Assembly: GCA_964467165.1 (NCBI GenBank)
Contig: CAYXOL010000018.1
Coordinates: forward strand, 17,561 to 81,560
Direction: 5' to 3'
Origin: Clostridium_AD sp964467165
GTDB lineage: Bacteria > Bacillota > Clostridia > Clostridiales > Clostridiaceae
DNA: 64,000 bases
The position numbers and the translations under genes were made by a program. The notes beneath the pieces were generated by a model, which saw only the letters and a program-made list of their open reading frames with translations, was not told where the DNA came from and made no database searches. Positions 1 to 8,832 of this stretch are shown piece after piece (within the stretch, counting starts at the first letter, position 1; each line of letters begins with the position of its first letter).

Positions 1-2
1 TT

Positions 3-653
3 ATTACCCCCATTATAAATGGACATGGGGATGATTGTGATACCACTTTTATAAGCATAAAAGAATCAGCTAAACAGGTTATTAAATACATAAAAGGAAA
101 TTGTAACGGAAAAGTTTTCGCAATCTGCGGTCTTTCTATTGGTGCTCAAATCATTGTTGAAATATTATCCAATGAATCTGATATTACTGAGAATGCGGTT
201 ATAGAAAGTGCTTTGGTTTATCCTATAAAAATGGCAATCGCACTAACTGTGCCAATGTATAATATGTGCTATGGGCTAATTAAAAAAAGATGGTTTGCAA
301 AACTACAGGCTAAAACATTGAATGTACCGGATGAATTATTTGAGATCTATTATAAGGAAAGTTCACGAATGACAAAAGAATCACTAATTAATCTTACTAT
401 AAGCAATGGAAATTATCCAATGCCTTCAGCATTATGCAATACAAAAGCAAAAACATTAATATTAGTTGGTGGGAAAGAATTATCAGTAATGAAGAAATCT
501 GCATCGTTACTGCACGAAACTATTAACGGCAGCGTTTTAAAAGTAATTGAAAAAAGTGGGCATGGGCAAATTAGTTTAATTTATCCAGACAAATACCTTG
601 ATCTGCTTCAACAGCTTTTTACAAAAAAATTAATAAGAATTATCCATTCATAA
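3..653 (+). CDS. alpha/beta hydrolase, N-terminus outside the window
   Basis: The frame is open from base 3 without a start codon, so the gene begins upstream of the window. The 216 visible residues show the order of a serine alpha/beta hydrolase: an early NGHGDD turn (residues 6-11), a nucleophile elbow GLSIG (43-47, Ser45 as likely nucleophile) and a late KSGHG with His187 as likely catalytic base. The substrate cannot be told. A GTG-led internal start at 213 is possible but would lose the elbow, so it is not the real start. It stands alone; the next gene has its own ribosome binding site. Confidence 0.8.
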   Translation: MTPIINGHGDDCDTTFISIKESAKQVIKYIKGNCNGKVFAICGLSIGAQIIVEILSNESDITENAVIESALVYPIKMAIALTVPMYNMCYGLIKKRWFAKLQAKTLNVPDELFEIYYKESSRMTKESLINLTISNGNYPMPSALCNTKAKTLILVGGKELSVMKKSASLLHETINGSVLKVIEKSGHGQISLIYPDKYLDLLQQLFTKKLIRIIHS

Positions 654-693
654 GTTAACTCAAATTCTTTATATATGGTGAATAGATTAGTGG
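651..693 (+). repeat. short intergenic repeat R0, copy 1
   Basis: The block starts at the stop codon of the hydrolase: TAAGTTAAC, then ATTCTTT, GTGAAT and GATTAGTGG with small gaps. The same order of words recurs at 2401-2452 after another gene. Function unknown; the similarity is short and gapped. Confidence 0.35.
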
Positions 694-765
694 TGGTAAT
701 TATATGATATATAGATTAATAGTAATTTTTCTAGAAGATTATTTATATAATGGGAGGTGTAAAAA

Positions 766-1548
766 ATGTCAATAATTAAAGGTTTAGAAACCACATTTAA
801 CTCTGTTTACACTGAATACGACAGGTGGCGTCCTACTTATGTTGAAGAGCTATATGATGATATTTTTAATGTAAAAGAAATAACTCCGTCAAGCAATGTG
901 CTTGAGGTGGGAATAGGAAGTGGGCAAGCGACATTACCAATACTTGAAACAGGTTGCAGTATAACTGCAATTGAATTAGGTGACCAGTTAGCGGAAATTT
1001 CAAAATATAAATTTAAAAATTACGAAAAATTTAATGTTAAAAATTTTGCATTTCAAGATTTTAAGTGTCCTCCTAATTCATTTGATCTCATCTTTTCAGC
1101 AACAGCCTTTCACTGGATTCCTGAAGATATAGGATATACCAAAGTATTTGATATGCTAAAAAGGGGTGGTGTTTTTGCACGATTTGCTAATCACCCATAT
1201 AAAGACAAGAAACGCAATAACATACATATTGCATTTAAAAATATATATGCAAAGTATATTCCTGGTTCATTAGCTGGAGATGAATATAGCGAGGAAAACG
1301 CCAAAAATATTGCAGACATAGCTTCTAAATATGGATTTATAGATATAAGTTATAGACTTTATCATAGAACAAGAACCTTTACAGCCGATGAATATACATC
1401 ATTATTAGGTACCTATTCAGACAACATTGCTATTGAAGAAACAACAAGAATAAAATTCTTTGATGAAATAAGAGAAGCCATTAATGATAACGGCGGTATT
1501 ATTACTATATACGATACAATAGATTTACAACTTGCAAGAAAACCATAA
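766..1548 (+). CDS. class I SAM-dependent methyltransferase
   Basis: 260 residues with motif I VLEVGIGSG (45-53), an acidic residue ending strand 2 (Glu70) and the motif IV region FDLIFSATAFHW (106-117). This is the Rossmann-like fold that binds S-adenosylmethionine. It most resembles the small-molecule methyltransferases of the Methyltransf_11/25 type; the acceptor is unknown. The ATG follows a GGGAGGTG ribosome binding site at 752-759. A relic of a close paralogue with its middle deleted lies at 7106-7199, so this gene family has been duplicated inside the region. Confidence 0.85.
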   Translation: MSIIKGLETTFNSVYTEYDRWRPTYVEELYDDIFNVKEITPSSNVLEVGIGSGQATLPILETGCSITAIELGDQLAEISKYKFKNYEKFNVKNFAFQDFKCPPNSFDLIFSATAFHWIPEDIGYTKVFDMLKRGGVFARFANHPYKDKKRNNIHIAFKNIYAKYIPGSLAGDEYSEENAKNIADIASKYGFIDISYRLYHRTRTFTADEYTSLLGTYSDNIAIEETTRIKFFDEIREAINDNGGIITIYDTIDLQLARKP

Positions 1549-1727
1549 CTTTCTGTTATCTCTAAAATGAAAATTAAGAATGTGTATTAATTAAAATAAA
1601 TGGCTGATGCTTATAATATAATTGAATAATTAAAGTTTTGGTCCGCATTAATTTGTTAATTAATATAAAGTGGGAATTTATTACAATCAAATGTTGTTTT
1701 GATTCAAGTAAGAAAGGGGAGTAAAAA

Positions 1728-2384
1728 ATGCCTTTTGCAATGACACATTTATGTATTTCATATAACATATTACTTAATACGCCACAAATAAAGAAACCTT
1801 GTGACTTTATGCTTGGAGCACTTGCACCTGATTCAGTACATCTTAGGGATAACTACAATAGTGATATGAAAAAGAAAAGTCATTTATGCGTTGGGGAGGA
1901 AAAATGGGGTAGCGCAACAAATAATGAAGAATGGCAAAATAGTGTGCTTACTTTTTTACAGGAAAATAAACATATAGAGAACATGGATTTTATATACGGA
2001 TATTGTTCCCATATACTTGCAGATATACAAAACAATATAAGAATTTGGACACCATTTCTTTTGGAAAATATCGAACAATTAAAAAAAGGGATGGGGAGCA
2101 AATATCATGAAGAATCTTATGCCATAGATTATGCACTATATTTATCAAGCCCTTATCAAAAGGAGATATGGGAAATTCTTGAGGACTCAATTGGATATGA
2201 TATTCCAGGCATTGTATCATTAGCTGAAATTAATAAAATGAAACACGACATTTTATATGGTCAATATCTAGACAGAGAATCTATAGATGTATCTTTGAAT
2301 AAATATGTTACGCTTTCCCATATACAAGAATTTATTTCTGAGGAATCTCAGTATATTAAAAATCTTTTGTATAAAAAACATTAA
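1728..2384 (+). CDS. zinc-dependent phospholipase C-like protein
   Basis: 218 residues that begin MPFAMTH and carry an LGALAPD segment (29-35), His52 and a GYCSHILAD segment (91-99, His95 and Asp99). This spacing of His and Asp is the pattern of the Zn_dep_PLPC family (bacterial phospholipase C fold), where these residues bind metal. No signal peptide is visible, so a cytoplasmic metal-dependent hydrolase is more likely than a secreted toxin-type phospholipase. Ribosome binding site GAAAGGGGAG at about 1712-1721. Substrate unknown. Confidence 0.6.
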   Translation: MPFAMTHLCISYNILLNTPQIKKPCDFMLGALAPDSVHLRDNYNSDMKKKSHLCVGEEKWGSATNNEEWQNSVLTFLQENKHIENMDFIYGYCSHILADIQNNIRIWTPFLLENIEQLKKGMGSKYHEESYAIDYALYLSSPYQKEIWEILEDSIGYDIPGIVSLAEINKMKHDILYGQYLDRESIDVSLNKYVTLSHIQEFISEESQYIKNLLYKKH

Positions 2385-2400
2385 TTCTATGATCTATTAA

Positions 2401-2452
2401 TAAGTTAACATTCTTTTTAAATAGTGAATTAAATCATAAATGGATTAGTAGG
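2401..2452 (+). repeat. short intergenic repeat R0, copy 2
   Basis: TAAGTTAAC, ATTCTTT, GTGAAT and GATTAGTAGG occur in the same order as at 651-693, with a longer insert before the last word. It lies just after the phospholipase-like gene. Confidence 0.35.
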
Positions 2453-2478
2453 AATTGCCCACTGAAGGAGGTAATATT

Positions 2479-3138
2479 TTGAAAGAAATTTTTATTAAAT
2501 GTCGACAAGGGACATTAGGGAAAAATTTAAGAACTGATATAATAAATACTCTTTTAATTATATTAATAGGCAGTGCCCTTGGAATACTTTCAAAGTTACT
2601 TGATAATATGTCCTTAAATGATGCTATTGGATGGCATAGAGTACTTGAGTGGTCAGACCTAGGCAATGTTTTCTCCAGACTATCAGTTTGGGCACTATTT
2701 GCAGTAATTATTGCAGTCTTAAGCAAACGACCATTAAGAGCAAGTGTAAATGTGTTTGGATTTTTCAGTGGGATGCTTATAGGCTATTATACAATTACCA
2801 TATTTATCTCAGGCTTTTTCCCAAAGACATATATGATAGCATGGGGTGTCATAACTTTATTTACACCTGTCCTTGCTTTTTTTGCGTGGTATTCAAAAGG
2901 TCATGGATGGTTAGCAATCTTCTTATCATCAATAATAATTGGTTTTTTCTTCACACAAGCATTTTCCTTTGGTATGTATTATATAGATATTTCTTATTAT
3001 GATGGGTTGATTTGCTTATTATTAGTAATAATTTTATTATATAGAGATAAAAAGCAATTGATTATCTCTTTGATAGGAGCATTGATCGTTGCTCCATTAC
3101 TTGAAAATTATTTGCCCTATATTTTCGGTGGATTATAA
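2479..3138 (+). CDS. multi-pass membrane protein, DUF6518-like
   Basis: I place the start at TTG 2479 because AGGAGG at 2466-2471 sits at the right distance; an upstream TTG at 2455 lies before that site. The 219 residues contain about six hydrophobic segments separated by short charged loops, including RPLRASVNVFGFFSGM and a GFFPKTY turn, which I associate with the uncharacterised DUF6518 membrane family. No catalytic motif is visible. A transport or membrane-bound role cannot be assigned. Family assignment is from memory and moderate. Confidence 0.6.
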   Translation: MKEIFIKCRQGTLGKNLRTDIINTLLIILIGSALGILSKLLDNMSLNDAIGWHRVLEWSDLGNVFSRLSVWALFAVIIAVLSKRPLRASVNVFGFFSGMLIGYYTITIFISGFFPKTYMIAWGVITLFTPVLAFFAWYSKGHGWLAIFLSSIIIGFFFTQAFSFGMYYIDISYYDGLICLLLVIILLYRDKKQLIISLIGALIVAPLLENYLPYIFGGL

Positions 3139-3245
3139 ACAATATTGAAGTAATCTACATTTATATTTAAGACACATTCTTCTTCTAAAATGTAATAAAT
3201 CAATAGAAATTTAGAGTGATCTAAGGTTAAATGGAGTGGTTAAAT

Positions 3246-4229
3246 ATGATAAATATAGAAAATAGCATATTGGTGGAAATAATAGAAACAATAGAAACAA
3301 TGTTTTCAATAAAAGTTATTGAATATGCAGTGATTAATAGAGGACTATTAAATTTAAAGTGGGAGGTTATTACGAATAAAGGAACACTTTTTATTAAGCA
3401 GTATAACGAGGAGAGATATCCAGCTTCAAATGTAAAGCGAACGATCAGATTAAACACAGCACTTTTGATCCAAATGAGGTTGAGCGAGGAAGGCATAAGG
3501 TGCCCGCATATTTTAACCTGTAATGAAGAAGTAATTTTAAGAACTAAGCAAAATATACGATTTATTATAACTGAGTACAGAAAAGGCAGCCTTGTTTATG
3601 CTGGAAAAATCAATTGCAGCCAATTTCATGATTTGGGGATTGAACTCGGGAAAATACATAACTTAGTCAATGATAATATTGAAGAAAAAGCAATTCCAAG
3701 GTGGGTTATGCCGTCAAAAAAACAATTGATAGCTCAGTGGAATGAAAATTGGATATTATTCCATGGTAGAAATACAGAATATATTAATACTATTCTTAAA
3801 CTTCAAAAAGAAATATTTGAAAATATAGATATAAGCATTTTTAAAGGTTTAAAACCTGGCTGGGCACATTCAGATTTATGGTGTGATAATATATTGTTTT
3901 ATCCTGATTCCCTTTCAGCAATTATAGACTTTGATAGATTTCAATATATCTATCCAGAGTTAGATATATCAAGAGCAATACTTTCCTTTGCACTGGATAC
4001 TAACAGTTTAAGAATGGACGTAGTAAAGGCCTTCATAGATGGTTACAATCAGTTTGGAAATATTACAGCTGATGATATAATTCGCTCATTAAAACTATTG
4101 TATTGTTTAGAGAGCTTTTGGTGGCTAAATGCTAATAGTTTTAGTAGTGAAGGTCCACCAAAAAGGTTTGCTGACGAAATGGTATGGTTATCAATTAACT
4201 GGCTAAATCTAGAGAAAATATTGAGATAA
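3246..4229 (+). CDS. aminoglycoside phosphotransferase-like kinase
   Basis: 327 residues with the kinase-like fold of the APH/choline kinase family: catalytic loop HSDLWCDN (His208, Asp210, Asn215) followed by the metal-binding IIDFDR (Asp about 225). An N-terminal lobe with IKQY as probable ATP-lysine strand precedes it. Start at ATG 3246 is chosen for the GGAGTGG site at 3233-3239; an in-frame ATG at 3231 overlaps that site. The family phosphorylates aminoglycosides, choline, homoserine, sugars or spore-coat related substrates, so antibiotic resistance should not be assumed. Confidence 0.8.
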   Translation: MINIENSILVEIIETIETMFSIKVIEYAVINRGLLNLKWEVITNKGTLFIKQYNEERYPASNVKRTIRLNTALLIQMRLSEEGIRCPHILTCNEEVILRTKQNIRFIITEYRKGSLVYAGKINCSQFHDLGIELGKIHNLVNDNIEEKAIPRWVMPSKKQLIAQWNENWILFHGRNTEYINTILKLQKEIFENIDISIFKGLKPGWAHSDLWCDNILFYPDSLSAIIDFDRFQYIYPELDISRAILSFALDTNSLRMDVVKAFIDGYNQFGNITADDIIRSLKLLYCLESFWWLNANSFSSEGPPKRFADEMVWLSINWLNLEKILR

Positions 4230-4311
4230 CTAAGAAATATAATGCAGTTTTAGAGGGCACAGTGATGTAGTAGGATACGTTAATAAATGTTATTAAAGGA
4301 GATGCACAAGT

Positions 4312-4938
4312 ATGGAAAATTATTTGGAACAAGGTGTGCCCACTATAGAGGAGGCAAATTTGCTATTACTAGAAGGACAAAAATTAAATCCCGGTCCTTG
4401 GATTAAACATTCAATTAATGTTGGAAGAGCAGCAGAGTTGATATCAAAAAATTGTAAAGGGTTAAACCCCGATGTTGCATTAGTATTAGGAATGCTACAT
4501 GACATCGGTGTAAGATTTGGGGTTTCATATATGAAACATATTTTACATGGTTATAATTTGGCTATGGAAAAGGGATATTATAAGCTTGCAAAAGTTTGTT
4601 TAACTCATTCATTTGATTGCCAAGATATAAAAACTTGTTTTGGAAGATGGGATTACTGTAGTGATGAAGAATATAATTTTATTAAAAATTACATTGAGTC
4701 TGCAGAATATGATGATTATGATAGATTGATACAATTATGTGATGCACTAGCATTACCAAGTGGATTTTGCTTAATGGAAAAGAGAATGGTTGATGTAGCA
4801 TTAAGGCATGGGATACATGAGCACATTATTGATAAATGGAAAGCAACTTTCAAAAACAAACAATATTTTGAAGATAAGATGGGCAAGTCAATATATAGTG
4901 TATTACCAGGTGTTATAGATAATACTTTTGAATTATAA
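4312..4938 (+). CDS. HD-domain phosphohydrolase-like protein
   Basis: 208 residues with the HD-domain metal ligands in order: His33 (KHSINVG), His63-Asp64 (MLHDIG), His98 (LTHSF) and Asp143 (LCDAL). HD proteins hydrolyse nucleotides or other phosphoesters using a divalent metal. Ribosome binding site AAGGAG before ATG. The C-terminal end is echoed by a relic at 52521-52592 that keeps SIYSVLP and NTF, so a second copy once existed about 48 kb away. Confidence 0.8.
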   Translation: MENYLEQGVPTIEEANLLLLEGQKLNPGPWIKHSINVGRAAELISKNCKGLNPDVALVLGMLHDIGVRFGVSYMKHILHGYNLAMEKGYYKLAKVCLTHSFDCQDIKTCFGRWDYCSDEEYNFIKNYIESAEYDDYDRLIQLCDALALPSGFCLMEKRMVDVALRHGIHEHIIDKWKATFKNKQYFEDKMGKSIYSVLPGVIDNTFEL

Positions 4939-5047
4939 AGGTTAGTTCCTATTAAGTAATGTAGGATGCTTACCCTTTTGGATCTACTATTAGTGAAACT
5001 TGAGAAACCTTTTGTGTTCCTCTGCTAATATGAAAATATGTGAATAA

Positions 5048-5213
5048 CAGAAAAAATTTGTTGCTTCCAATGTGACAATACTTGCAAAGGTATTTGCATT
5101 TCGATATTCTAACAGTCTTGTATATGCCATTTATAACAGAGATTTACCAATAGGAATGTTAATGCAACATGATTTAGACGATAAGAGTATAGTATGTCAA
5201 CCAAGAGGAGGAG
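5048..5213 (+). pseudogene. GNAT acetyltransferase fragment
   Basis: An open stretch without start reads VASN, then a YAIYNRDLPIGMLM core. It aligns with residues 30-75 of the intact acetyltransferase at 11973 (YIASN, then PYAVYDNDMMVGF). It ends by running into the ribosome binding site of the metallophosphoesterase. Both ends of the ancestral gene are missing. Confidence 0.6.
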
Positions 5214-5219
5214 CGAGTG

Positions 5220-6137
5220 ATGGATAGAGTTAAATTTGCTATATTTACAGATTTACATTATGACCATATACCAGATGGCAATAGGCGTCTTCAAGAGTTC
5301 ATAAACAAGGTTAAGAAAACGGATATTGACTTTATTATTGGATTGGGTGATATCTGCTATCCAATCGAAGAAAACCGAGTTATTCTGGATGCATTGGAAA
5401 AAACGGGGTTACCCTGCTATTACACAATCGGCAATCATGATTCTGACGTATTTCCCAGAGAGCAATTTATGAAATTTTCAGGCATGAAAAACAGCTATTA
5501 CTCTTTTGTCAAAGGCAATATAAAGTTTATCGTACTGGACACTTGCTATATTAAGAGAACTGACGGATATACCCCCTATTATAAGAGAAATTATGATAAA
5601 ACATCAGATAGTTACCCATATATTCCCCCAGAAGAACTATCTTGGCTTGCAAATGAACTGAATGATAATTTTGAATATTATATTCTTTTCTCTCATCACA
5701 GTCTGGTGAATGAATTCGCAAAAAGAGGAGTGGCAAACCGTGAAGAAATAAGGGCAATTCTTGAAAAGGCAAACAGACCGGGGAAGCGGGTTTTGATGTG
5801 CATGAATGGACATGACCATGGCGATGCAGCAGTAGATATTAATGGAATCTGTTATTATACTCTAAATGCTATGTCTTATATATGGCATGGGATAAAAGAA
5901 ACTTACAACTATTCAAAGGAAATTCATGAAAGATACCCAGGACTTAAGGATATGATATTGTACAAAGATGCACTGCATGCTATTGTAACAATAATCGACG
6001 ATGGACAACTTAAAATAGAGGGAATGAGAGGTAATTATCAAAATATAATACCAAGCGATGTGGGTATATGGAATAACATGTGGAATGGAGTTTCCATTGA
6101 ACCGATTGTATCATCATTGCATAGGTATGGTTTATGA
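5220..6137 (+). CDS. calcineurin-like metallophosphoesterase
   Basis: 305 residues with the metal ligands of the family in order: DLH (Asp11, His13), GLGDICYP (Asp44), GNHD (Asn72, His73), FSHHS and GHDHGD near residue 198. Such enzymes hydrolyse phosphomonoesters or phosphodiesters with a two-metal centre. I use ATG 5220, eight bases after AGGAGG; a GTG at 5217 is also in frame. No signal peptide. Substrate unknown. It is a single-gene unit; a different family member is at 23231. Confidence 0.85.
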   Translation: MDRVKFAIFTDLHYDHIPDGNRRLQEFINKVKKTDIDFIIGLGDICYPIEENRVILDALEKTGLPCYYTIGNHDSDVFPREQFMKFSGMKNSYYSFVKGNIKFIVLDTCYIKRTDGYTPYYKRNYDKTSDSYPYIPPEELSWLANELNDNFEYYILFSHHSLVNEFAKRGVANREEIRAILEKANRPGKRVLMCMNGHDHGDAAVDINGICYYTLNAMSYIWHGIKETYNYSKEIHERYPGLKDMILYKDALHAIVTIIDDGQLKIEGMRGNYQNIIPSDVGIWNNMWNGVSIEPIVSSLHRYGL

Positions 6138-6201
6138 GCAAAATACTCACTGTAGGTTATTTTATAATATGCAACTAATTTACCGTTAATTAGAATAGAC
6201 T

Positions 6202-6320
6202 TTATTTAAAGTGTATTGGTGAATCTACACGAATCCCAAAAGCTTGCTGCTTAAGTAAATCATGCCAAGAACCAAGATTATAAATGTAGATATCTTTATC
6301 TTCATATAGATAAGTGGAAA
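6202..6320 (-). pseudogene. C-terminal relic of an unknown gene on the minus strand
   Basis: Read on the minus strand, about 38 codons are open and protein-like (YIYNLGSWHDLL, then GIRVDSPIHFK and a stop). No start or upstream part exists. It is one of only two relics that oppose the direction of the array. Family not recognised. Confidence 0.4.
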
Positions 6321-6364
6321 TCTATATATTTTCAAACAAATTAAATTTGTAGGGAGGATTGAAA

Positions 6365-7081
6365 ATGATGATAAATAAGATTGACGAGGAAATTATCAGC
6401 AGAGAAGAAGATGTATTTTTAATGCTTGATGATTTACTAGCCAAGAGAGATGCAGAGTGGTGGGACAAGTTCTATTCTAATAAAGATAAACCGATACCAT
6501 TTTTTATAAATTCTCCTGATGAAAATCTTGTTTCGTATTTAGAAAGTGGGATTTTCAAGGCAGGTAAAGTTTTAGATATTGGGTGTGGTAATGGAAGAAA
6601 TTCTCTGTATCTTGCTGAAAAAAAATTTGAAGTTGATGGAATTGATTTTTCGCAAACCTCAATTGAATGGGCACGCCAAAGAGCGTTAGAGAGTTCTATA
6701 GATGTCAACTTTATAAATAGGTCAATATTTGATTTTGAATCTCTAAATAATAGTTATGATTACATATATGACAGTGGATGTTTACATCATATTAATCCTC
6801 ACAGGAGAAATCAATATCTTAGTAAGATAGCGGGATTATTGAAACAAGATGGATATTTTGGGCTAACCTGTTTTAATTTGATGGGTGGAGCAAATATATC
6901 AGATTATGATGTATATAGGGAATTTTCTATGTGTGGAGGTCTAGGTTTTTCAGAATTAAAGTTAAAGACGATTTTAGAACCTTATTTCACCGTACTTGAA
7001 TTTAGGCAAATGAAAGAAAGTAAAGATATTAAGATCTTTGGAAAAGAAATTTTATGGGCTGTTTTGATGAGAAAGAAATAG
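6365..7081 (+). CDS. class I SAM-dependent methyltransferase
   Basis: 238 residues with motif I VLDIGCGNG (about 69-77), an acidic GIDFS strand and YDYIYDSGCLHHI at motif IV. ATG 6365 follows GGGAGG at 6352-6357; a TTG at 6359 is in frame but too close to that site. The N-terminal DAEWWDKFYSNKDKP segment resembles tellurite-resistance TehB-like and thiopurine-type small methyltransferases. Acceptor unknown. Confidence 0.85.
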   Translation: MMINKIDEEIISREEDVFLMLDDLLAKRDAEWWDKFYSNKDKPIPFFINSPDENLVSYLESGIFKAGKVLDIGCGNGRNSLYLAEKKFEVDGIDFSQTSIEWARQRALESSIDVNFINRSIFDFESLNNSYDYIYDSGCLHHINPHRRNQYLSKIAGLLKQDGYFGLTCFNLMGGANISDYDVYREFSMCGGLGFSELKLKTILEPYFTVLEFRQMKESKDIKIFGKEILWAVLMRKK

Positions 7082-7105
7082 AAGCAAAAAAATAATTAGT
7101 AAGGA

Positions 7106-7199
7106 TAAAGTATATGATATGCTAAAAAGCGGTGGTGTTTTTGCACGATTTGCTAACCACCCATATAAAGACAAGAAAACCATAACTTACTGTTATGAC
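7106..7199 (+). pseudogene. internally deleted copy of the methyltransferase at 766
   Basis: The first part matches 1138-1212 almost base for base, and the rest matches 1535-1560, the end of the same gene. The join falls on CAAGAAA, which occurs at both 1206-1212 and 1535-1541. A paralogue therefore lost about 330 bases between 7-base direct repeats, and its upstream part is also gone. Confidence 0.85.
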
Positions 7200-7223
7200 A
7201 ATTATTTATTCAAAAGGGATGAA
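7187..7223 (+). repeat. repeat R2, copy 1
   Basis: AACTTA, TTATGACA, TTATTTATT and AAAAGGG-TGAA in this order match 24746-24783 at most positions, and more weakly 10196-10231. It leads directly into the small ORF at 7228. Confidence 0.5.
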
Positions 7224-7227
7224 ACCT

Positions 7228-7371
7228 ATGTCAGAAGATGATAACACAATATCAATTTTAGCTGAAATCAACTATATTACCGTAGGATTATGTATTATTT
7301 CAATTAGACCAATATCCCCCAATACAGCTTTAGTTCCAAGAAAAGTTGCTTATATGGAAAATTTATGTTGA
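7228..7371 (+). pseudogene. GNAT acetyltransferase fragment
   Basis: A 47-codon ORF with a plausible ribosome binding site (AAAAGGGATG). Its ILAEINYITVGLCIIS segment looks like central strands of a GNAT domain, but the acetyl-CoA loop and the C-terminal half are missing. Probably a remnant with internal deletion rather than a working protein. Confidence 0.45.
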
Positions 7372-7403
7372 AGTTATAAAAAAAATATATTGGAGTGTGG
7401 AAA

Positions 7404-7937
7404 ATGATTATGACTAATAGAGCAGAATTGGTAGTGCCATCAGTTGAATATTTTTTGTCTTATGTTGAAGCTATAAATGAATATGAACAAAATAATGTGC
7501 AAACATACGCTTTTTCAAATCCAAATCAATGTGAGATTTTTGATAAATTTCAACGTTACCGCACTGGAAATAGCATACCAGAAAATCATGTACCAAGCAA
7601 TTATTTTTGGTTGATTGAAAACGGCGAGTTTATAGGAGAAGTTTCTATTCGTCATAAATTGACTGATGAACTGCTACGACGTGGTGGACATATTGGTTAT
7701 GGAGTTAGACATTCAAGATGGAATAAAGGATATGGAACTGAATTATTGCGCCAAGCATTATTAAAAGCAAAATCTATGGATTTATGTGATGTGCTTATTA
7801 CTTGTAATGATGACAATATAGGTTCGGCTAAAATTATAGAAAAAAATGGTGGTCTGTTAGAAAACAAGCTTGAAAATGTAGTAGGAGAAAAACAAATATT
7901 AACTCGAAGGTATTGGATACATATTTCAAACTGCTAA
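7404..7937 (+). CDS. GNAT family N-acetyltransferase
   Basis: 177 residues with the acetyl-CoA loop around RWNKGYGTELL and the following LITCNDDNIGSAKIIEKNGG helix-strand typical of the YitI-like GNAT branch. ATG 7404 is chosen for TGGAGTG at 7391-7396. A paralogue with the same LITCN-DNIGS core is at 31209, and a C-terminal relic of the same type is at 50981. Substrate amine unknown. Confidence 0.85.
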   Translation: MIMTNRAELVVPSVEYFLSYVEAINEYEQNNVQTYAFSNPNQCEIFDKFQRYRTGNSIPENHVPSNYFWLIENGEFIGEVSIRHKLTDELLRRGGHIGYGVRHSRWNKGYGTELLRQALLKAKSMDLCDVLITCNDDNIGSAKIIEKNGGLLENKLENVVGEKQILTRRYWIHISNC

Positions 7938-8002
7938 TATCATATGAGAGGTTAGCAGAATATGGCCACATTGCTTAATATTTGATCTTAGGGGGTAAAA
8001 AG

Positions 8003-8629
8003 GTGAGAAAAATTATACTAATTCAGCATTGTCAATCAGAACATCATATCAATAACTTAACAGGAGGGTGGACAGACACACCTCTTACAGATTTAGGACA
8101 AAGACAAGCTAATTTGCTTGGTGCAAAATTGAAAGATGCAATAAATACAGATGAATATACATTTTATTCATCAGATTTATTAAGAGCAAAACAAACGGCT
8201 GATATCATTGATAATTATTTGAACTTAGGAGTAATAGAATCCTCTGGATTAAGAGAAATTAATAATGGTATTGCCGCTTGGAAAACAAAGGATTGGGTAA
8301 AAGAAAATGAAATTCCTATGCCACAAGAAGGCTTTAATATAGACCACGAATCATTTTTAGGAGGAGAGACTTGGAGAGAACTTTTTCTAAGAGTTAGCAA
8401 AAGTATGGAAGAGATTTATAGTTTGAATCAAAAAAATTTAATTATTGTTACACACGGATGTGCTTTATCATACATAATAGCATGGTGGCTAAAATTAACA
8501 CCAGAAATGTTAAACTATGCCGTTTTTTCTGCTTCACCAGCAAGCATTTCTATATTATTAGAAGGAAGGTTTAATCAAAGAGTATTAAAAATATTAAATG
8601 ATACTTCCCATTTGACAGAACTGTCTTAG
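8003..8629 (+). CDS. histidine phosphatase family protein with variant motif
   Basis: 208 residues beginning KIILIQHCQSEHH. In the histidine phosphatase superfamily this position is normally RHG; here the His is kept but Arg becomes Gln and Gly becomes Cys. The second half keeps SSDLLRAKQTA and IIVTHGCALSYI, with the second catalytic His in THG. GTG 8003 follows GGGGG at 7991-7995. It may still be a phosphatase because both His are present, but phosphate binding would be altered. R1 copy A follows it. Confidence 0.8.
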   Translation: MRKIILIQHCQSEHHINNLTGGWTDTPLTDLGQRQANLLGAKLKDAINTDEYTFYSSDLLRAKQTADIIDNYLNLGVIESSGLREINNGIAAWKTKDWVKENEIPMPQEGFNIDHESFLGGETWRELFLRVSKSMEEIYSLNQKNLIIVTHGCALSYIIAWWLKLTPEMLNYAVFSASPASISILLEGRFNQRVLKILNDTSHLTELS

Positions 8630-8655
8630 TTAGATCAGTTGTAATAGCATGCTCT

Positions 8656-8745
8656 GCTAACGAAATAGTGCCGTCCCCCTTATCTGGTGGACTATTTTTA
8701 TATAGCAATGTGTAAATTTATGACTTATAATCTATATATAGGCTA
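8656..8745 (+). repeat. interspersed repeat R1, copy A
   Basis: CTAACGAAATAGTG leads into a hairpin (GTCC-CC, loop, GGTGGAC, then T-run) and the conserved block TGTGTAAATTTATGAC, TTATAATC and CTATATATAGG. It follows the histidine phosphatase gene and precedes the broken GNAT gene. Downstream it also shares ATCTTCAA-GCAC with copies B and H. Confidence 0.85.
8671..8702 (+). terminator. hairpin with T-run inside R1 copy A
   Basis: GTCC pairs with GGAC and CC with GG around a short TTATCT loop, followed by TATTTTTA. It would end transcription of the histidine phosphatase gene. Confidence 0.6.
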
Positions 8746-8832
8746 AGGATAAACTCATCTTCAAGGCACATTTGCAAAGTATTACAACGCAAGTAAAATC
8801 CTACAATATTGGTAAGGAAGGGGCAAGCTGCT

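Noticed and set aside
3246..4229. Antibiotic resistance call for the APH-like kinase
   Set aside because: The fold is shared by many kinases with metabolic substrates; nothing in the sequence fixes an aminoglycoside substrate.
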